DNA from: Paraspadella gotoi
Taxonomy: Eukaryota; Chaetognatha
Direction of reading: 5' to 3'
NCBI GenBank assembly: GCA_051294375.1
Contig: CM119263.1
Location: 330,019 to 394,018, forward strand
Length of the DNA: 64,000 nucleotides
The notes beneath the pieces were generated by a model, which was not told the origin of the DNA, ran no database searches, and saw only the letters and a program-made list of their open reading frames with translations. A program made the translations under genes and the position numbers. This document shows, piece after piece, positions 1 through 12,263 of the stretch. Position 1 is the first letter of the stretch, and each line of letters opens with the position of its first letter.

Positions 1-1296
1 TGATATGAAATCGGTACAACCAATGTAAAATCTGACTTTGGATACTGGATAGGCTTTGTTGGTTTACTTGTTTATATTTTTGAAAGAATTGAGGAAAGAC
101 CAACTGAATGCATTAATTTACTTTCCCTGAAACGTAAATGATGCGTAAATGATTTGAACCAATAGAACTTGTATGTAATATGTAAATTTAAAACCTTTCT
201 ATTTTCATTTTTCTTTTCTTTTCCCAATGATTTATTTCCGTTGTGTTTACGAACTTACCTCGTGTTTGTTCACAAATTGAAGAAAAAGCGATTTCACTTC
301 GAAGCAAAACAAGAAAACCAATCTATTTTCTTTCGTAAATGGAATTTTATCAAAAATGGAAAAAAAAACTTGCGGTTCCATGTTAAATATATCGTCTTTT
401 TTACTAGAAGATGGAACAAGATCGGAGACAAAAACCAGTGGCTGCTTCGATACACGTAAACCACTAAACATTTATGCGTTTTACAAACTTTTGAACATTA
501 AAATCGTTCTCTTCTTCATCATATGAATTGAATAAAAACACTCTGACAAGAGTTAATTCTTAAAAAATTTAATATCATAATGGCAATGAAAAAAAAGAAT
601 GATTTTAAAAATTAACATTTGCAGGCGTAAGTACAATCGATAAAGATATTTATGAACAAACTAGTAGTAAAATACATCAAAATACGGCCGACGTACAACC
701 TTACATAATAACAATAACCTTACATAATAACAACCTTACATAATTAAAAAAACTGCCCTCAATGACAATGTGTTCCTTTTGGTGGCCGATTAAAAAAGTT
801 AAATAAAAAAATAAAAAAAGAAAGAATCGAGATCCGAGGATTCGGTTCCATCGATTTGGTTCCATCGTTTTGGTTCCATCGTGGACATCGATTGACACGA
901 CGCGACCCTTGACAACTTTTTTTCTTGAGGTCCCCAAAAAGGAAATGTCGCCGCACGATCTTGAAAAAAAATGAAAGAAAAATAAGATATGAATGAGATT
1001 ATTAAAGTGTTACTATCTACGATATTCTTCGATTCTACTTATTATTTTATCATTACGTATAAAATGCTTAGATTTTTTTTTCAAAATAATCAGCAATCTT
1101 AATAAGTTTTTTTCAATTTAGATTAAACTTGCTGTAAAATTTTTTTCAAAATATTTCGTTATTTATTATTAAGTAATAAGTATTAATTATTAGTTCGGCA
1201 AATTGCCACAATAAAACTAGAACATTTCTTTGTTCACTTAATTTAGTTTCGTAGTGACCTCAAACCCCATGAGGCCAAAAAGATGACGGCAACCAG
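1..1296. other. AT-rich gene-free stretch
   Basis: No exon-like frame. Position 10-60 has ggtacaaccaat and ggataggctttg, which recur near 39170-38890 and 46450-46525, so the window starts inside a dispersed repeat. Confidence 0.6.
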
Positions 1297-1344
<48 letters not shown>

Positions 1345-1365
1345 AACAACGACGACGATGATGAA
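1297..1365. repeat. (GAC)n array
   Basis: About 20 GAC units ending in aacaacgacgatgatg. Confidence 0.9.
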
Positions 1366-1639
1366 AGTCATAAAGATGATATGATCGAAATGACGCCAAC
1401 GTATGACAAGATTATGATTTTCTTTTCTATTTCTTAGACTTAGATATTATGGAGAAAAATCGATATATATATTTACTTACATCTTGTTAAAATCGTTATC
1501 TTCCTTGTTTTAAATGTCCCCAAGAATAAAGAATCTTTAGGACAAAGTACAAAGTAATAAAGTAAAAAATCTTAAAAGCATAAAGATCGAGCCGCTTTCA
1601 GATAGTAACCATTGATTGCAGATTGATATAACAAATATT

Positions 1640-1840
1640 TGATGCGATGATAACCAAATATTGACGCGGTGATAACCAATAATTGATGCGATGTGATTAA
1701 CAAATGACTGATGTGATGATAATCAAATGATTGAGCGCGATTGATAGTCATTCATTGATATTGATGATAATCATTCATTGATACGATGATAGTCATTCAT
1801 TGATGCGATGATAGTGATTCATTGACGCGCTGAATCATTC
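1640..1840. repeat. Degenerate repeat around cattcattgatgcgatgat
   Basis: About eight units of roughly 22 bases with differing spacing. No coding frame. Confidence 0.7.
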
Positions 1841-1874
1841 ATCGTAAATAAAACAAACAAATGCGTGTATGAGT

Positions 1875-1921
<47 letters not shown>

Positions 1922-2596
1922 AGGAGAGGAGAGAGAGAGAGAGAGAGAGAGGGCTGGACAGTTTTCCCGCCAACGAAACGCATTATTAGGTCTCTCTCGT
2001 TTATATAAAGAATAATCAGAATTTTTAGAAAAAAAATCCACGAAAATCTCGGATGTAAATTGTGATTTTGTATTGAGAAAAAAGCGCGAAGAGAATAAAT
2101 GGCGATAATTAAAGTTTTTAGAAGGAAAAAAAGAGAGAGAGAGAGAGAGAAGAGAGAGAGAGGGGGAGAGAGAGGAGAGAGGAAGGAGAGAGAGAGAGAG
2201 GAGAGAGAGAGGAGAGATGAGAGAGAGGAGAAAGGGGGAGGGAGAGTGAGGAGAGAGAGAGAGAGAGAGTTTTCCCACCCAACGAGACGCTATTATTAGG
2301 TCACTTTCGTTTATATCGGTTATCCGTTGCCTCGCAACGGCGTCGTGAAATTGGGTCTATGTTGATTTTTTTTTATACACGTAACGCGTTATTAGGTCAT
2401 GTTCCTCGACATTGTTTACTTGTTGCTCCCGCAACGACCACGAAATCTAGGTTAAGTAAGTTATTGTTATTTGGGATTTTGTTATTGAGATAAAATAATA
2501 AATGGCGATAATAAAAGTTTTATGAAGGAAAAAATCCACGAAATCTCGGAATAAATGGCGATAATAAAGTTTAGAAGGAAAAAAAAGAGAGAGAAT

Positions 2597-2634
<38 letters not shown>

Positions 2635-2660
2635 AGAAAGAGAGATAGAGAGAAAAAGAT
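1875..2660. repeat. Cluster of (AG)n runs
   Basis: Three AG-rich blocks (1875-1950, 2130-2270, 2586-2655) separated by related sequence: aaatggcgataattaaagtt occurs at about 2098, 2502, 2550 and again at 3218. This suggests local duplication of a unit that contains an AG run. Confidence 0.85.
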
Positions 2661-3985
2661 TGTTCTTTTTTTAGGAAGAAACCAGACCGAGGTCAAATTT
2701 AATATTTGCATATTTAATAATTTTATAAATAGTTATCACAACTCAAATAATTATTTATTTAAAAAAAAGTTAAAAATGATTAAATATATACACTAAAAAT
2801 ATTTATAAATTTAATATAGTACAAATTATCAGAATAACAAAAAAAGTAATGTTTAATTTGACTACATCTCTCTTATCAACTCCTATTTTAGATATAATTT
2901 GCCAATAGTGGGCCAACCGGTCCAAAGTTGCATAATAAATAAAAACAAAATTTTTTTTTTATATATTGATGCATGCAATTATATTATTCGGCGAAAGTGC
3001 TGCATATATAATATGTCACATAACTGATTTATATGTGATAATGCATATCATTATAAGTTATTCTTCATTTTTTAAAAAAAAATTAAGAGGAGAGATAGAG
3101 AGAAGAGAGAAGAGAAGAGAGAGAGAGAGAGAAAGAAAAGAAAAACCGAATTTCTTTCCAATTATATCTCAGATATAAATTTGGGATTTTGTATTGAAAA
3201 AAAAAAGCGCGGAATAAATGGCGATAATAAAAGTTTTAGAAGGAAAAAATAATTAGAATTTTTCAAAAAACGAACGATCGTACAGAGTGAGAGAGACAGA
3301 ACAGAAAGAAGAGAGAAAGAGAGAAAGAAAGAGAAAAAGAGAGACAAAGAGACAGAAAGAAAGAAAAGCTGGAAGCCAGCTGAACAGTCACTGCAGAACC
3401 TGAACTCGTTTTTTAAGGGTTCAGAAAAAAGCAGCAACTGACAAATATAGAAGAAAATCTAATATAAATTTAAAGAAATAAAAGAAAGGCAAAAATATGT
3501 TACAATGTTTCAAATTGGAAAATTTTCCAAGTTTTTCCAATCGCAGCTTGTAAAAGATTTAATTTATATTTGTATTAAATTAAGATATAGCTTCTCATTA
3601 AAAAATCCTTTGAGTTCCCATTTTTATTAAAAAAAACACAATTTTTGAATTTCATCTTCAATATTATATACTGCAATATGTAAATTAGATTAAAGCATTT
3701 CTATATACTAATTTGGATATTATAAGGAGTACTTTAATCTCATTTGCATATTGCAGTAAATCATAATGAAGTGGAAATTCAAACAAAAAAATACTTAAAT
3801 CCAAATGTAATATGAAAATATCACAGCTATTTCAAGATGAAAAGCCATATCTAAATTTTTAACTTACTATGATCGCACACTTTTGTAAAACTTTATCATA
3901 ATTCATAATAATTTTTATTTAAAAAAAAACTGTAAGTCACAGCCAAACCTATAAAAGCGTAGTAGTTTTTATATATGAAAACAGC
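2661..3985. other. AT-rich gene-free stretch
   Basis: Contains a short AG-rich block (3090-3140) and a second one (3285-3370). Nothing else recognised. Confidence 0.6.
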
Positions 3986-4250
<265 letters not shown>

Positions 4251-4854
4251 ATAAAAAATGCATTTTAAATTACGCAATCAGAATATAACGATACGAAAAG
4301 ACAAAAACTATATTCATCAACTCTCCAATATAACGTTTTTGGTAAAAGGCTGATGGCACATTTGCCATTCGCTTCTCAAGGTCACTCGCTCTCTCTCTCT
4401 CTCTCTCTCGCTCTCGCTCTCCCTCTCTCGCTCGCTCTCTCTCTCTCTCGCTCTCGCTCTCTCGCTCTCACTCTCTCTCTCTAGCGGTCGCAATCAATAA
4501 TTCGTGATCCGAAATTGAACTTTCACTCGATTTTGACCTTCGATGTGAAAAAGCATCAATGAGGGAAAAAACGCGAGGGTCGTCGTCGTCGTCGTCGTCG
4601 TCGTCATTCCACTGACCTTTAAACGATCGTCGGTGATCTTCACTGACCTCAAGTGACTCGGTGATCTTTCACGACCTCAAATGACTCACAATCTCGACTC
4701 TCGGACATTCGCTTGACTTTTTATTGCAAAAACTGAAACTCATAAAAGCTTCTTCATTACATTTACAAGCATTTTGATCTCTCGTCTCGTGATATCGTCC
4801 GGTCACTGAGAGTCTCGACGTACAATGACAACGTGCCAAGTTTTTACTGAATCA

Positions 4855-5060
4855 TACATATGAAGAGACATAATAATTATTATGAGTTAGTGATAGAACC
4901 GTTAAATACAAGAAATCCATTAGCTTCCGATCAGACTGTCACATGTCACAAGCGGGTGAAGCGGACGTGCCTCTTAACCGCTAGGCGGCCACCGGGCGAG
5001 AACCCCGGATCTTTGGGTTGGGATGCGAATGACTTGCTTCCAGCACCAATGGCAGCTAAC
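4855..5060 (+). mobile_element. SINE family 1, diverged copy
   Basis: Shares gaagagacataataattatt, ctcttaaccgctaggcggcc and tgggttgggatgcgaatgac with the family but is clearly older, with many substitutions. Confidence 0.55.
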
Positions 5061-5224
5061 GTCATGGAATTTGTATTAGCGGTAGTTCTATCCTAATTTC
5101 ACCTAGTCTTGTCAAAATTGCATTGCACTCTGTCTTTCAAAGTTTCGACATAGCAATGGTTCCTCGCTACTTCTTCCATAAACAATACCTTGTGGAGGTA
5201 TATTCACACCGCCTCACGTCCACC

Positions 5225-5425
5225 ATCGTTTAGCCAAGTCCATTGGCTCAGAGGGGTAACACACCATCCCAGGCGTAGTGTTCCATCCACAGTCCGAACG
5301 ATTTCCCTCTGCGTTGGCAAAGCGAGACCGTCCTAGGGTAATCGCGCCAGTGACTGGCGGCGTCACCAAAGCCAACAGTGAGATACCCCATTTCAATGGG
5401 CATCACAGGCAACCCGGCTGTTGAC
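5225..5425 (+). mobile_element. tRNA-like SINE head, second family
   Basis: ATTGGCTCAGAGGGGTAAC resembles a tRNA box A, and GTGTTCCATCC about 30 bases later resembles box B. The following 130 bases (ending aacccggctgttgac) are not tRNA-like. Only one copy is seen in the window, so the family status is inferred. Confidence 0.35.
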
Positions 5426-5689
5426 ATAACATCAAATTTCTTGTCAAATGCAATCTTTCTTTCTTTCTATATTTTTCCGGATTTCATCTTTCTCTTCCTC
5501 TCGTGACAACAAAAAATGAGGGAATGACGTTGACGTCCCCCGCGCGAAGAGCGTCTCCCGACTTTTGACGCGCGCACGCTCTCGCGTTGACGTTTACTCT
5601 TGACATGGGCTTGTCCGATTGGCTTTTGACGCACCCGATATCCGAGCGGAGGCGTGACGACGACAAATACTTGATTCTCTGTGTGATCG

Positions 5690-5930
5690 AGAGTTGCTTT
5701 GTAGATAGAGCGCTAAGTTGGCCGAAGAGTGCTAACCGCAACTTCTTTAACCCCTCAAACAGCCATGGATTGGGTCCTGGGCTTCCAACCACGCTTTTTC
5801 ACGACTTAAGGCGGATTAAGGTCGTCCTCACGCTACCCACAGGGGAGGTACCGGTTTGGGATTGAACCCGTTACCTATTGGTCGTCGCTTTACTCAATGA
5901 GCCACCGGGTCACGACTGAAGGTGTCATGC
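5690..5930 (-). mobile_element. tRNA-derived SINE, third family
   Basis: On the minus strand ggtggctcattgagtaaagc (box A type) is followed by ggtaacgggttcaatccc (box B, GGTTCAATCC) at the spacing of a tRNA gene. No acceptor-stem pairing is visible, and the sequence continues into an unrelated body ending near 5690. It is therefore a SINE head, not a functional tRNA. Confidence 0.55.
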
Positions 5931-6446
5931 TCATAAGCGGGGTGACCTTATGCAATGCCCGACTACAGTGAACACCATTCGAAAAACGACCATTTCAATA
6001 ATTTTATTGTTCACGTTGCGCTACGACCTTTTTTGAATTCTTGGTTCATTAATGTTCTACACGGGAGTTAAAAAAGAAATTGGCGATAAATTTGACGACG
6101 ACGAAAACGACGACGACGACGAACACGACGACGAACACGACGACGACGACGACGCCTCCGCATTAACGCACTTAAATCTCGCGCGAGAATTCGACGATTG
6201 CGTCAATGGTAACGCGACGGGACGGCGACAGCGACGACGACGACGACGACGACGACGACAACACGAATGATCGCGATATTCGTATCGCGACTCTATCTCA
6301 ACGCGGCGTCTCAATGGAACCGGAAGCAGCGAGGGAGAAACTCGCGTCTGGCGCCGAAATTAAACGACGACGATGATGACGACGACGATGACGACGACAA
6401 CGATGACGATTATGATGATGGAGACGACAGCGAATGACATGTTTAT

Positions 6447-6573
<127 letters not shown>

Positions 6574-6913
6574 ACAACCTTCCCTTTTTGGATATATGTT
6601 CTCTTGCAGGAATTTTATTTATTAAGCCGAATTCACTCGGAAGATTTTCGTCAAACAAAAACAAACAGAAAAAACATTTATTTATTTACATTTAAATAGA
6701 AAAAACGTCTGTATACGTTAATTAACATCGAATTGAAAAAATTCGCCCGCCTTAACTTTAGCAACAATACTTAAAAACAGCGTCAGTGTCAGAAGCAACG
6801 GAACTAGCTACGATAAATTACTTTATACTATACCTACAAATCAATCAAACATCTCTCTCGATATTTCTCTCTTCCTCTCTTTCTTTCTTCGGCGGCGGCG
6901 GCTCCGAGCCGAT

Positions 6914-6955
6914 ATGGCTACGGCTGCGTCGGCGGCGGCGGCGGCGGCGACCGTG
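6914..6955 (+). CDS. Possible small first exon (Ala-rich), uncertain
   Basis: An ATG followed by 14 Ala/Ser/Thr codons (MATAASAAAAAATV) ends at a good donor gtaagt, phase 0, in a GCG-rich island that stands out from the AT-rich surroundings. It could be a 5' exon of the GPCR or of a gene with later exons I could not find. A trinucleotide run by chance is equally possible. Confidence 0.2.
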
Positions 6956-7668
6956 GTAAGTCTTGTTGTTATTTGCTTTCGCTGTTGATGTCGTTTCCGT
7001 CCAACGCATTATTTTCGATCGTTAATCACGTCAAAGTGAGAAACTTTAAAAGCTTTTCACTTGAGTTAAATTCAAAATGGCGACGTTGAAGTTTAAGGAC
7101 GCGATTTAGTCGTTTTGAGTTTCGCCGTTTGAAGGCGACGTTAGTAGCAGAGGATTTTTAAAACTGGGAAAAGAGGTAGAGGGCGTCGTGAGCCAATTAA
7201 ATATTTCACATTTAGATGATGTAGTTAGAAAGAACATTCAGAATAATATAAAATCGAAAAAATCATAATTAAAAATACTAAGTTAGTTTTCTCTGTCTTT
7301 GTGTATTATTAACTTAAAATATTTTATAAATTATTTAGTTATAATAACATCATAACTAAAGATCAAATTAAAAAGACTTATTTACTTCTGCAATGCTGGT
7401 TAAGAAATGAACTCGCTGTCAATTGTGATTTGAATCAACCTGACTTTTTTTAAAAACTTTAAACCTCAGCACTGAAGCAAAAGATTATAAGATGATAACA
7501 CTTCTCTCTTATTTATAATAAAATAAATTGTTTTATTTTTTTAATTTTGTTAAGTATTTATACGAATTCTGTCTCCTCATTCACTAAATAATAACTAAAG
7601 GTAAACAGAATTAAACGGAAGTGAACTTAAGGAAGACTAACAACTCATAGAGGTTAGGCGGTTAATGT

Positions 7669-7775
<107 letters not shown>

Positions 7776-8824
7776 TTCCAATTTTATTTCAGTTTTTCCT
7801 GCCTCCGAATTTCATCTCCTTTTCGATTTTCAAATTTATTTTCATTGAATTTCTTTCTTTCCTTTTTCATTGATACAAAAAAATTACTTTACCAAGTTCC
7901 AGCTTGAGAACGAATTTTATCAATTCCACTTAGTTATTTTTGTTATTATTTGTAACTCATGAGATAAGATCCGGATATATCATCATCAGCTTGATATTTT
8001 AACTGATATTTGAAGTGATATAATTTATTATTATTATTCTTAATTATATATACTTTTTACAATTTAAACTGTAAAATATTATGCCTCGCCTCACTCTCTC
8101 TCACGCGTTCCCTCAGTTTTTATTTGACAGGTCTTTTACTGGTCAGTGGTCAGACAATTGTTATATCGCTCTTTTTTCTGGCCATTTTCAAATTTACTTC
8201 TGATGCAAAACCCCAATCATTTTCGTTTCAAGGAAAATCATAAACGTTAATCGTCCGTCCGAAACTCTAGTTTTACGATTTTCTGGATTGCCTATAATTA
8301 AGATTAAATAGTAAATTATTATAAAGCAATTTCGTCCTTTTTTTCAAAAAAAAGTATTTTTTAACTCACTTTAAACCCTTTGGACGGAAGACGTTTCAAA
8401 CGCTCCCATTTCACAAGCGTGAAAAAAAAAAGTTCTGCTTTCAGACTTGTTCATTTATCGAAGCTAAAAACAGGCGATGACATAAAATATTTCCAAATTG
8501 TTTGTAAACAATCCAAATAAACGATAAAATTCCGGTTAAAAGATAAATAAACGGTCTTAAAACCGTTTCGACGTCTTAATATTGAGGCAACTGAAGTTTC
8601 TCCAAATTTCCAAATCAAACTTTATTTAAAATAACCCAGATTGCCTCGGCCAACCCTTTTTCCTTCTTCTTCAATTATCGCGATCGCAAATTTGGGGAAA
8701 TTTGAACAAAGATATTTTCATTCCCATTCGCCGTCTCCCCCTACGGCAACGCTCGCCATCGCCGATACAAGTTCTTTACAGAAATATTATTTAAAATATT
8801 ATGCCACTTAATTGATAGGGAAGC

Positions 8825-8975
8825 CAGGTACCAAGACAGTCTAAGACTGTGAGTCTGTGAGTCTTGATTGAAAGCTTGCCGGGACCTGCTTTAATATTAT
8901 CTTGTAAGAGAGATGAAGGCTTTAACGCACCGTGGTCTGTCCAAAGTCAATGGGATGTAGCTTGTAAAAGAGAGC
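8825..8975 (+). repeat. Dispersed repeat also seen at 19310-19430
   Basis: The order gagtcttgattgaaagct, cttgtaagagagatga, ctttaacgcac, ctgtcca is the same as in 19330-19415, and parts recur near 30845 and 39480. No terminal repeats seen. Confidence 0.45.
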
Positions 8976-9719
8976 CTAGTTTTTTTAAGAAGGACGAAAT
9001 GGAACCAAGTTGTTTGGGAAGGAAATCGAGTTACGTCTCGAGCAGAGAAGCTCATTCGCTTTTAGTCACGATAGGTTTTGAATCCGGTTATAGATGAAGT
9101 CTTTTTTTTTATTCAAAGGAGAGCGAGAGAGCGAAAGAGCGAGAGAGCGAGAGAGCGAGAGAGCGAGAGAGCGAAAGAGCCTTTTTCGAATTTCTGTCCG
9201 TCTGTCTTTCTTTCTGACTATCGGTGAATAATGCTCTAAAACAATTTTCGATTTCACTGTTTATTATATTTTTATTTGTAAAGATTAGGCAATTGACTTA
9301 CTCGTTCTGTTTCTTTCCTTTTGTTGTCAAAAAATGTTGATTTCAGTTTTCAAAATGAATCAAATCAGATTTTCCTTTTTACTAGACCGAATAACCATTT
9401 TTACAAAAATCTAATTTCTTAGAATCCTTTTTTTAGATTTTTTTTTTTTTTTTTTTTTTGGATTCCTGGAATTTTATTTAACTCGATTGGCGGTATTATT
9501 TAATCTTAAGTTAAAAAACTTAGATTTAAATTGTAATTTTCATATTTTTTTAAAATTTTAGTTCTTTTTTTTCTAAAATGTAGCAAGAGATTAAATTTTA
9601 GAATTCTTCGTCATTATCTTGTTCAACATTATTTTTCCCGTTCTTTTTTAACATTACTTAGCTTCTTTTTATACTATCTTGCAAATTCAATATATTACTC
9701 CTTTGATTCCGCCCCCCAC

Positions 9720-9764
<45 letters not shown>

Positions 9765-10254
9765 ATTCACTTTCCCCTCATTTTTGGCGACAACACTTTT
9801 TTTTCTTTGGACTAAAAAAGACGAACGATTCTTTAAAAAGGATTCGTTTTGAGTTGAGGACGAAAATCGTTTGGAGTCCCGGTCGTGAACATGAAAGCCA
9901 AAGTCACATCAGTCAAAGTCTCACCCGTACAAAATCAAAGCCTCACGAATCACATTGGCCTCTTGTCGCCATGGAAACCACATTGATCTCTCCCAGTATC
10001 ACTTCACCAAATCGGATTCAATTTACAAAACATAAAAAATAATAAGGACATTAACAAAAATTTAAAATCATTTTAAATAACATTTTTTAGAAAGGATTCT
10101 TCCCGAATTGAAATTTATGTCGTTACACAAGTTAAATTAGAAAATTATATTTAATAATTAATATTATATTAATTGCGACAAACATCCTGTATTAGGCCGA
10201 AAGTTAGGTGGATATAAGACACCAGAAGGAAATTTTAGATTGGCTGACAACGGA

Positions 10255-10905
10255 CAACAACCCCGTCAGACAAACTTGGGCTGGGGGTCACTATGTAAGA
10301 CTGGGGGTCACTATGTAAGACTGGGGGTCACTATGTAAGACAACAACCCCGTCAGACAAACTTGGGTTGGGGTCACTATGTAAGACTGGGGGTCACTATG
10401 TAAGACTGGGGGTCACTATGTAAGACAACAACCCCGTCAGACAAACTTGGGCTGGGGGTCACTATGTAAGACTGGGGGTCACTATGTAAGACTGGGGGTC
10501 ACTATGTAAGACAACAACCCCGTCAGACAAACTTGGGTTGGGGGTCACTATGTAAGACTGGGGGTCACTATGTAAGACTGGGGGTCACTATGTAAGACAA
10601 AACCCCGTCAGACAAACTTGGGCTGGGGGTCACTATGTAAGACTGGGGGTCACTATGTAAGACTGGGGGTCACTATGTAAGACAACAACCCCGTCAGACA
10701 AACTTGGGTTGGGGGTCACTATGTAAGACTGGGGGTCACTATGTAAGACTGGGCGTCACTATGTAAGACAACAACCCCGTCAGACAAACTTGGGCTGGGG
10801 GTCACTATGTAAGACTGGGGGTCACTATGTAAGACTGGGGGTCACTATGTAAGACAACAACCCCGTCAGACAAACTTGGGCTGGGGGTCACTATGTAAGT
10901 AATTA
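10255..10905. repeat. Higher-order minisatellite, 86-bp unit with 20-bp subunits
   Basis: Each 86-base unit is a 26-base head (caaccccgtcagacaaactt...) plus three copies of ctgggggtcactatgtaaga. Units alternate between gggctggg and gggttggg, so the true period is about 172. About 7.6 units. Not coding. Confidence 0.9.
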
Positions 10906-11071
10906 CAAAACAGTTTATGTAGAATTTAGTCCAAATTCAACAGTAACAAAGATCCAGCCCAAATTTGCAGTACAGCTAGTTTAAAAAAAGAATAGTACAT
11001 AGTGCATAACAATTAACTTTAACTAGACTTTTTGATCTCATCATCTTCCACCCTTTTGTCCCATGTCTTAA

Positions 11072-11520
11072 GAGATGAATCCCTTTATCTTTTGTCTTTA
11101 CAGATGAATCCCTTTATCTTTTGTCTTTACAGATGAATCCCTTTCTTTTTTGTCTTTACAGAAGAATCCCTTTATCTTTTGTCTTTACAGATGAATCCCT
11201 TTCTCTTTTGTCTTTACAGATGAATCCCTTTATCTTTTGTCTTTACAGATGAATCCCTTTCTCTTTTGTCTTTACAGATGAATCCCTTTCTTTTTTGTCT
11301 TTACAGAAGAATCCCTTTCCCTTTTGTCTTTACAGATGAATCCCTTTCTCTTTTGTCTTTACAGATGAATCCCTTTATCTTTTATCTTTACAGATGAATC
11401 CCTTTATCTTTTGTCTTTACAGATGAATCCCTTTATCTTTTGTCTTTACAAATGAATCCCTTTCTCTTTTGTCTTTACAGATGAATCCCTTTCTCTTTTG
11501 TCTTTACAGATGATTCCCTT
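11072..11520. repeat. 29-bp minisatellite carrying a 3' splice-site-like motif
   Basis: About 15 copies of a 29-base unit containing cttttgtctttacagatgaa. Each copy has a pyrimidine tract and CAG followed by ATG. The array lies 530 bases upstream of the GPCR start codon. Confidence 0.9.
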
Positions 11521-11529
11521 TCTCCTTCT

Positions 11530-12052
11530 GACTTTGCGCCTCTAAAGTCGAAAGCAAAGAAAATTTTGAAGAAAAGTGAAAATTTTTAAAAGAAAAAAAA
11601 GAAGAAAAAACGATAAAAACTGGAAAAAAACTGAGGAGGAAAACGGAGGAAGACGAAAGGAAAAAAAACGGAGGAACAAAACAAGTTAAAGGGAAAAAAA
11701 AGTGTTTTGAGGCGAAAAAGTCTTTTGACAAAAGAGGAAAAAAATCGAGTGGCGGGAAAAAAAAATATTTCGCACAAATAAATACTGAAGAGAAAAAAAA
11801 CGACTTTTGTGGAAAAAAAAGAGTGAAAAAAAATTTGGGAAAAAAGAAAAAAGGAAATTTCTGTAGAAAAAAAAAGGAAAATGAAGGGAAAATAAGAAGA
11901 GAAAACCGGGGAAAAGGTGAACAACCGAGATAGACATTACTACATTACTACAGTACTTGCTAATATATAATAAAATAAAATAGTAGATAGAATAAAGAAA
12001 ATAACATTGTAACGAAAACATCAAAAAATATCTCCTAAAAAAAAGGATAAAA
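11530..12052. other. A-rich sequence upstream of the GPCR start
   Basis: Purine-rich with many short A runs (aaaaaaaa and gaaaaa). Possible 5' UTR or promoter; no TATA or initiator motif can be argued. Confidence 0.4.
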
Positions 12053-12263
12053 ATGAGTTCAATGGAATATTTGATCTCCGCCGACTCCAACGCCTCCAAC
12101 GCCTCCAACGCCTCCAACGCCTCCACAACAACATCCGACGCCACAACCCTCGCCTCCGCAGCCGCCTCCAGCTCCGCCTCCGCCGCCGCCGCCGCTGCAG
12201 AGGAATGGGATGACATTCGGGCCTCGATTGAGGCCACCGGCCTAGGCATCCTCGCTTTTACGG
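12053..12263 (+). CDS. GPCR exon 1: start codon and extracellular N-terminus
   Basis: The ATG at 12053 opens a 70-codon frame beginning MSSMEYLISAD, followed by Asn-Ala-Ser repeats (three or more potential N-glycosylation sequons) and an Ala/Ser-rich run, then a hydrophobic stretch ending GILAFTG. The donor is cgg/gtgaga, phase 1, and joins exon 2 so that the split Gly codon leads into AISNIVVL of TM1. The codon before it is preceded by A-rich sequence (ggataaaaATG), a reasonable animal start context. No signal peptide is obvious, as is common for class A receptors. Confidence 0.75.

Noticed and set aside
4950-5930. Functional tRNA genes
   Set aside because: Box A and B-like motifs are present but no acceptor or anticodon stems pair, and the sequences continue as SINE bodies.
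10255-11520. Regular repeats resembling a CRISPR array
   Set aside because: The units are contiguous tandem repeats without unique spacers and lie in animal DNA with introns.
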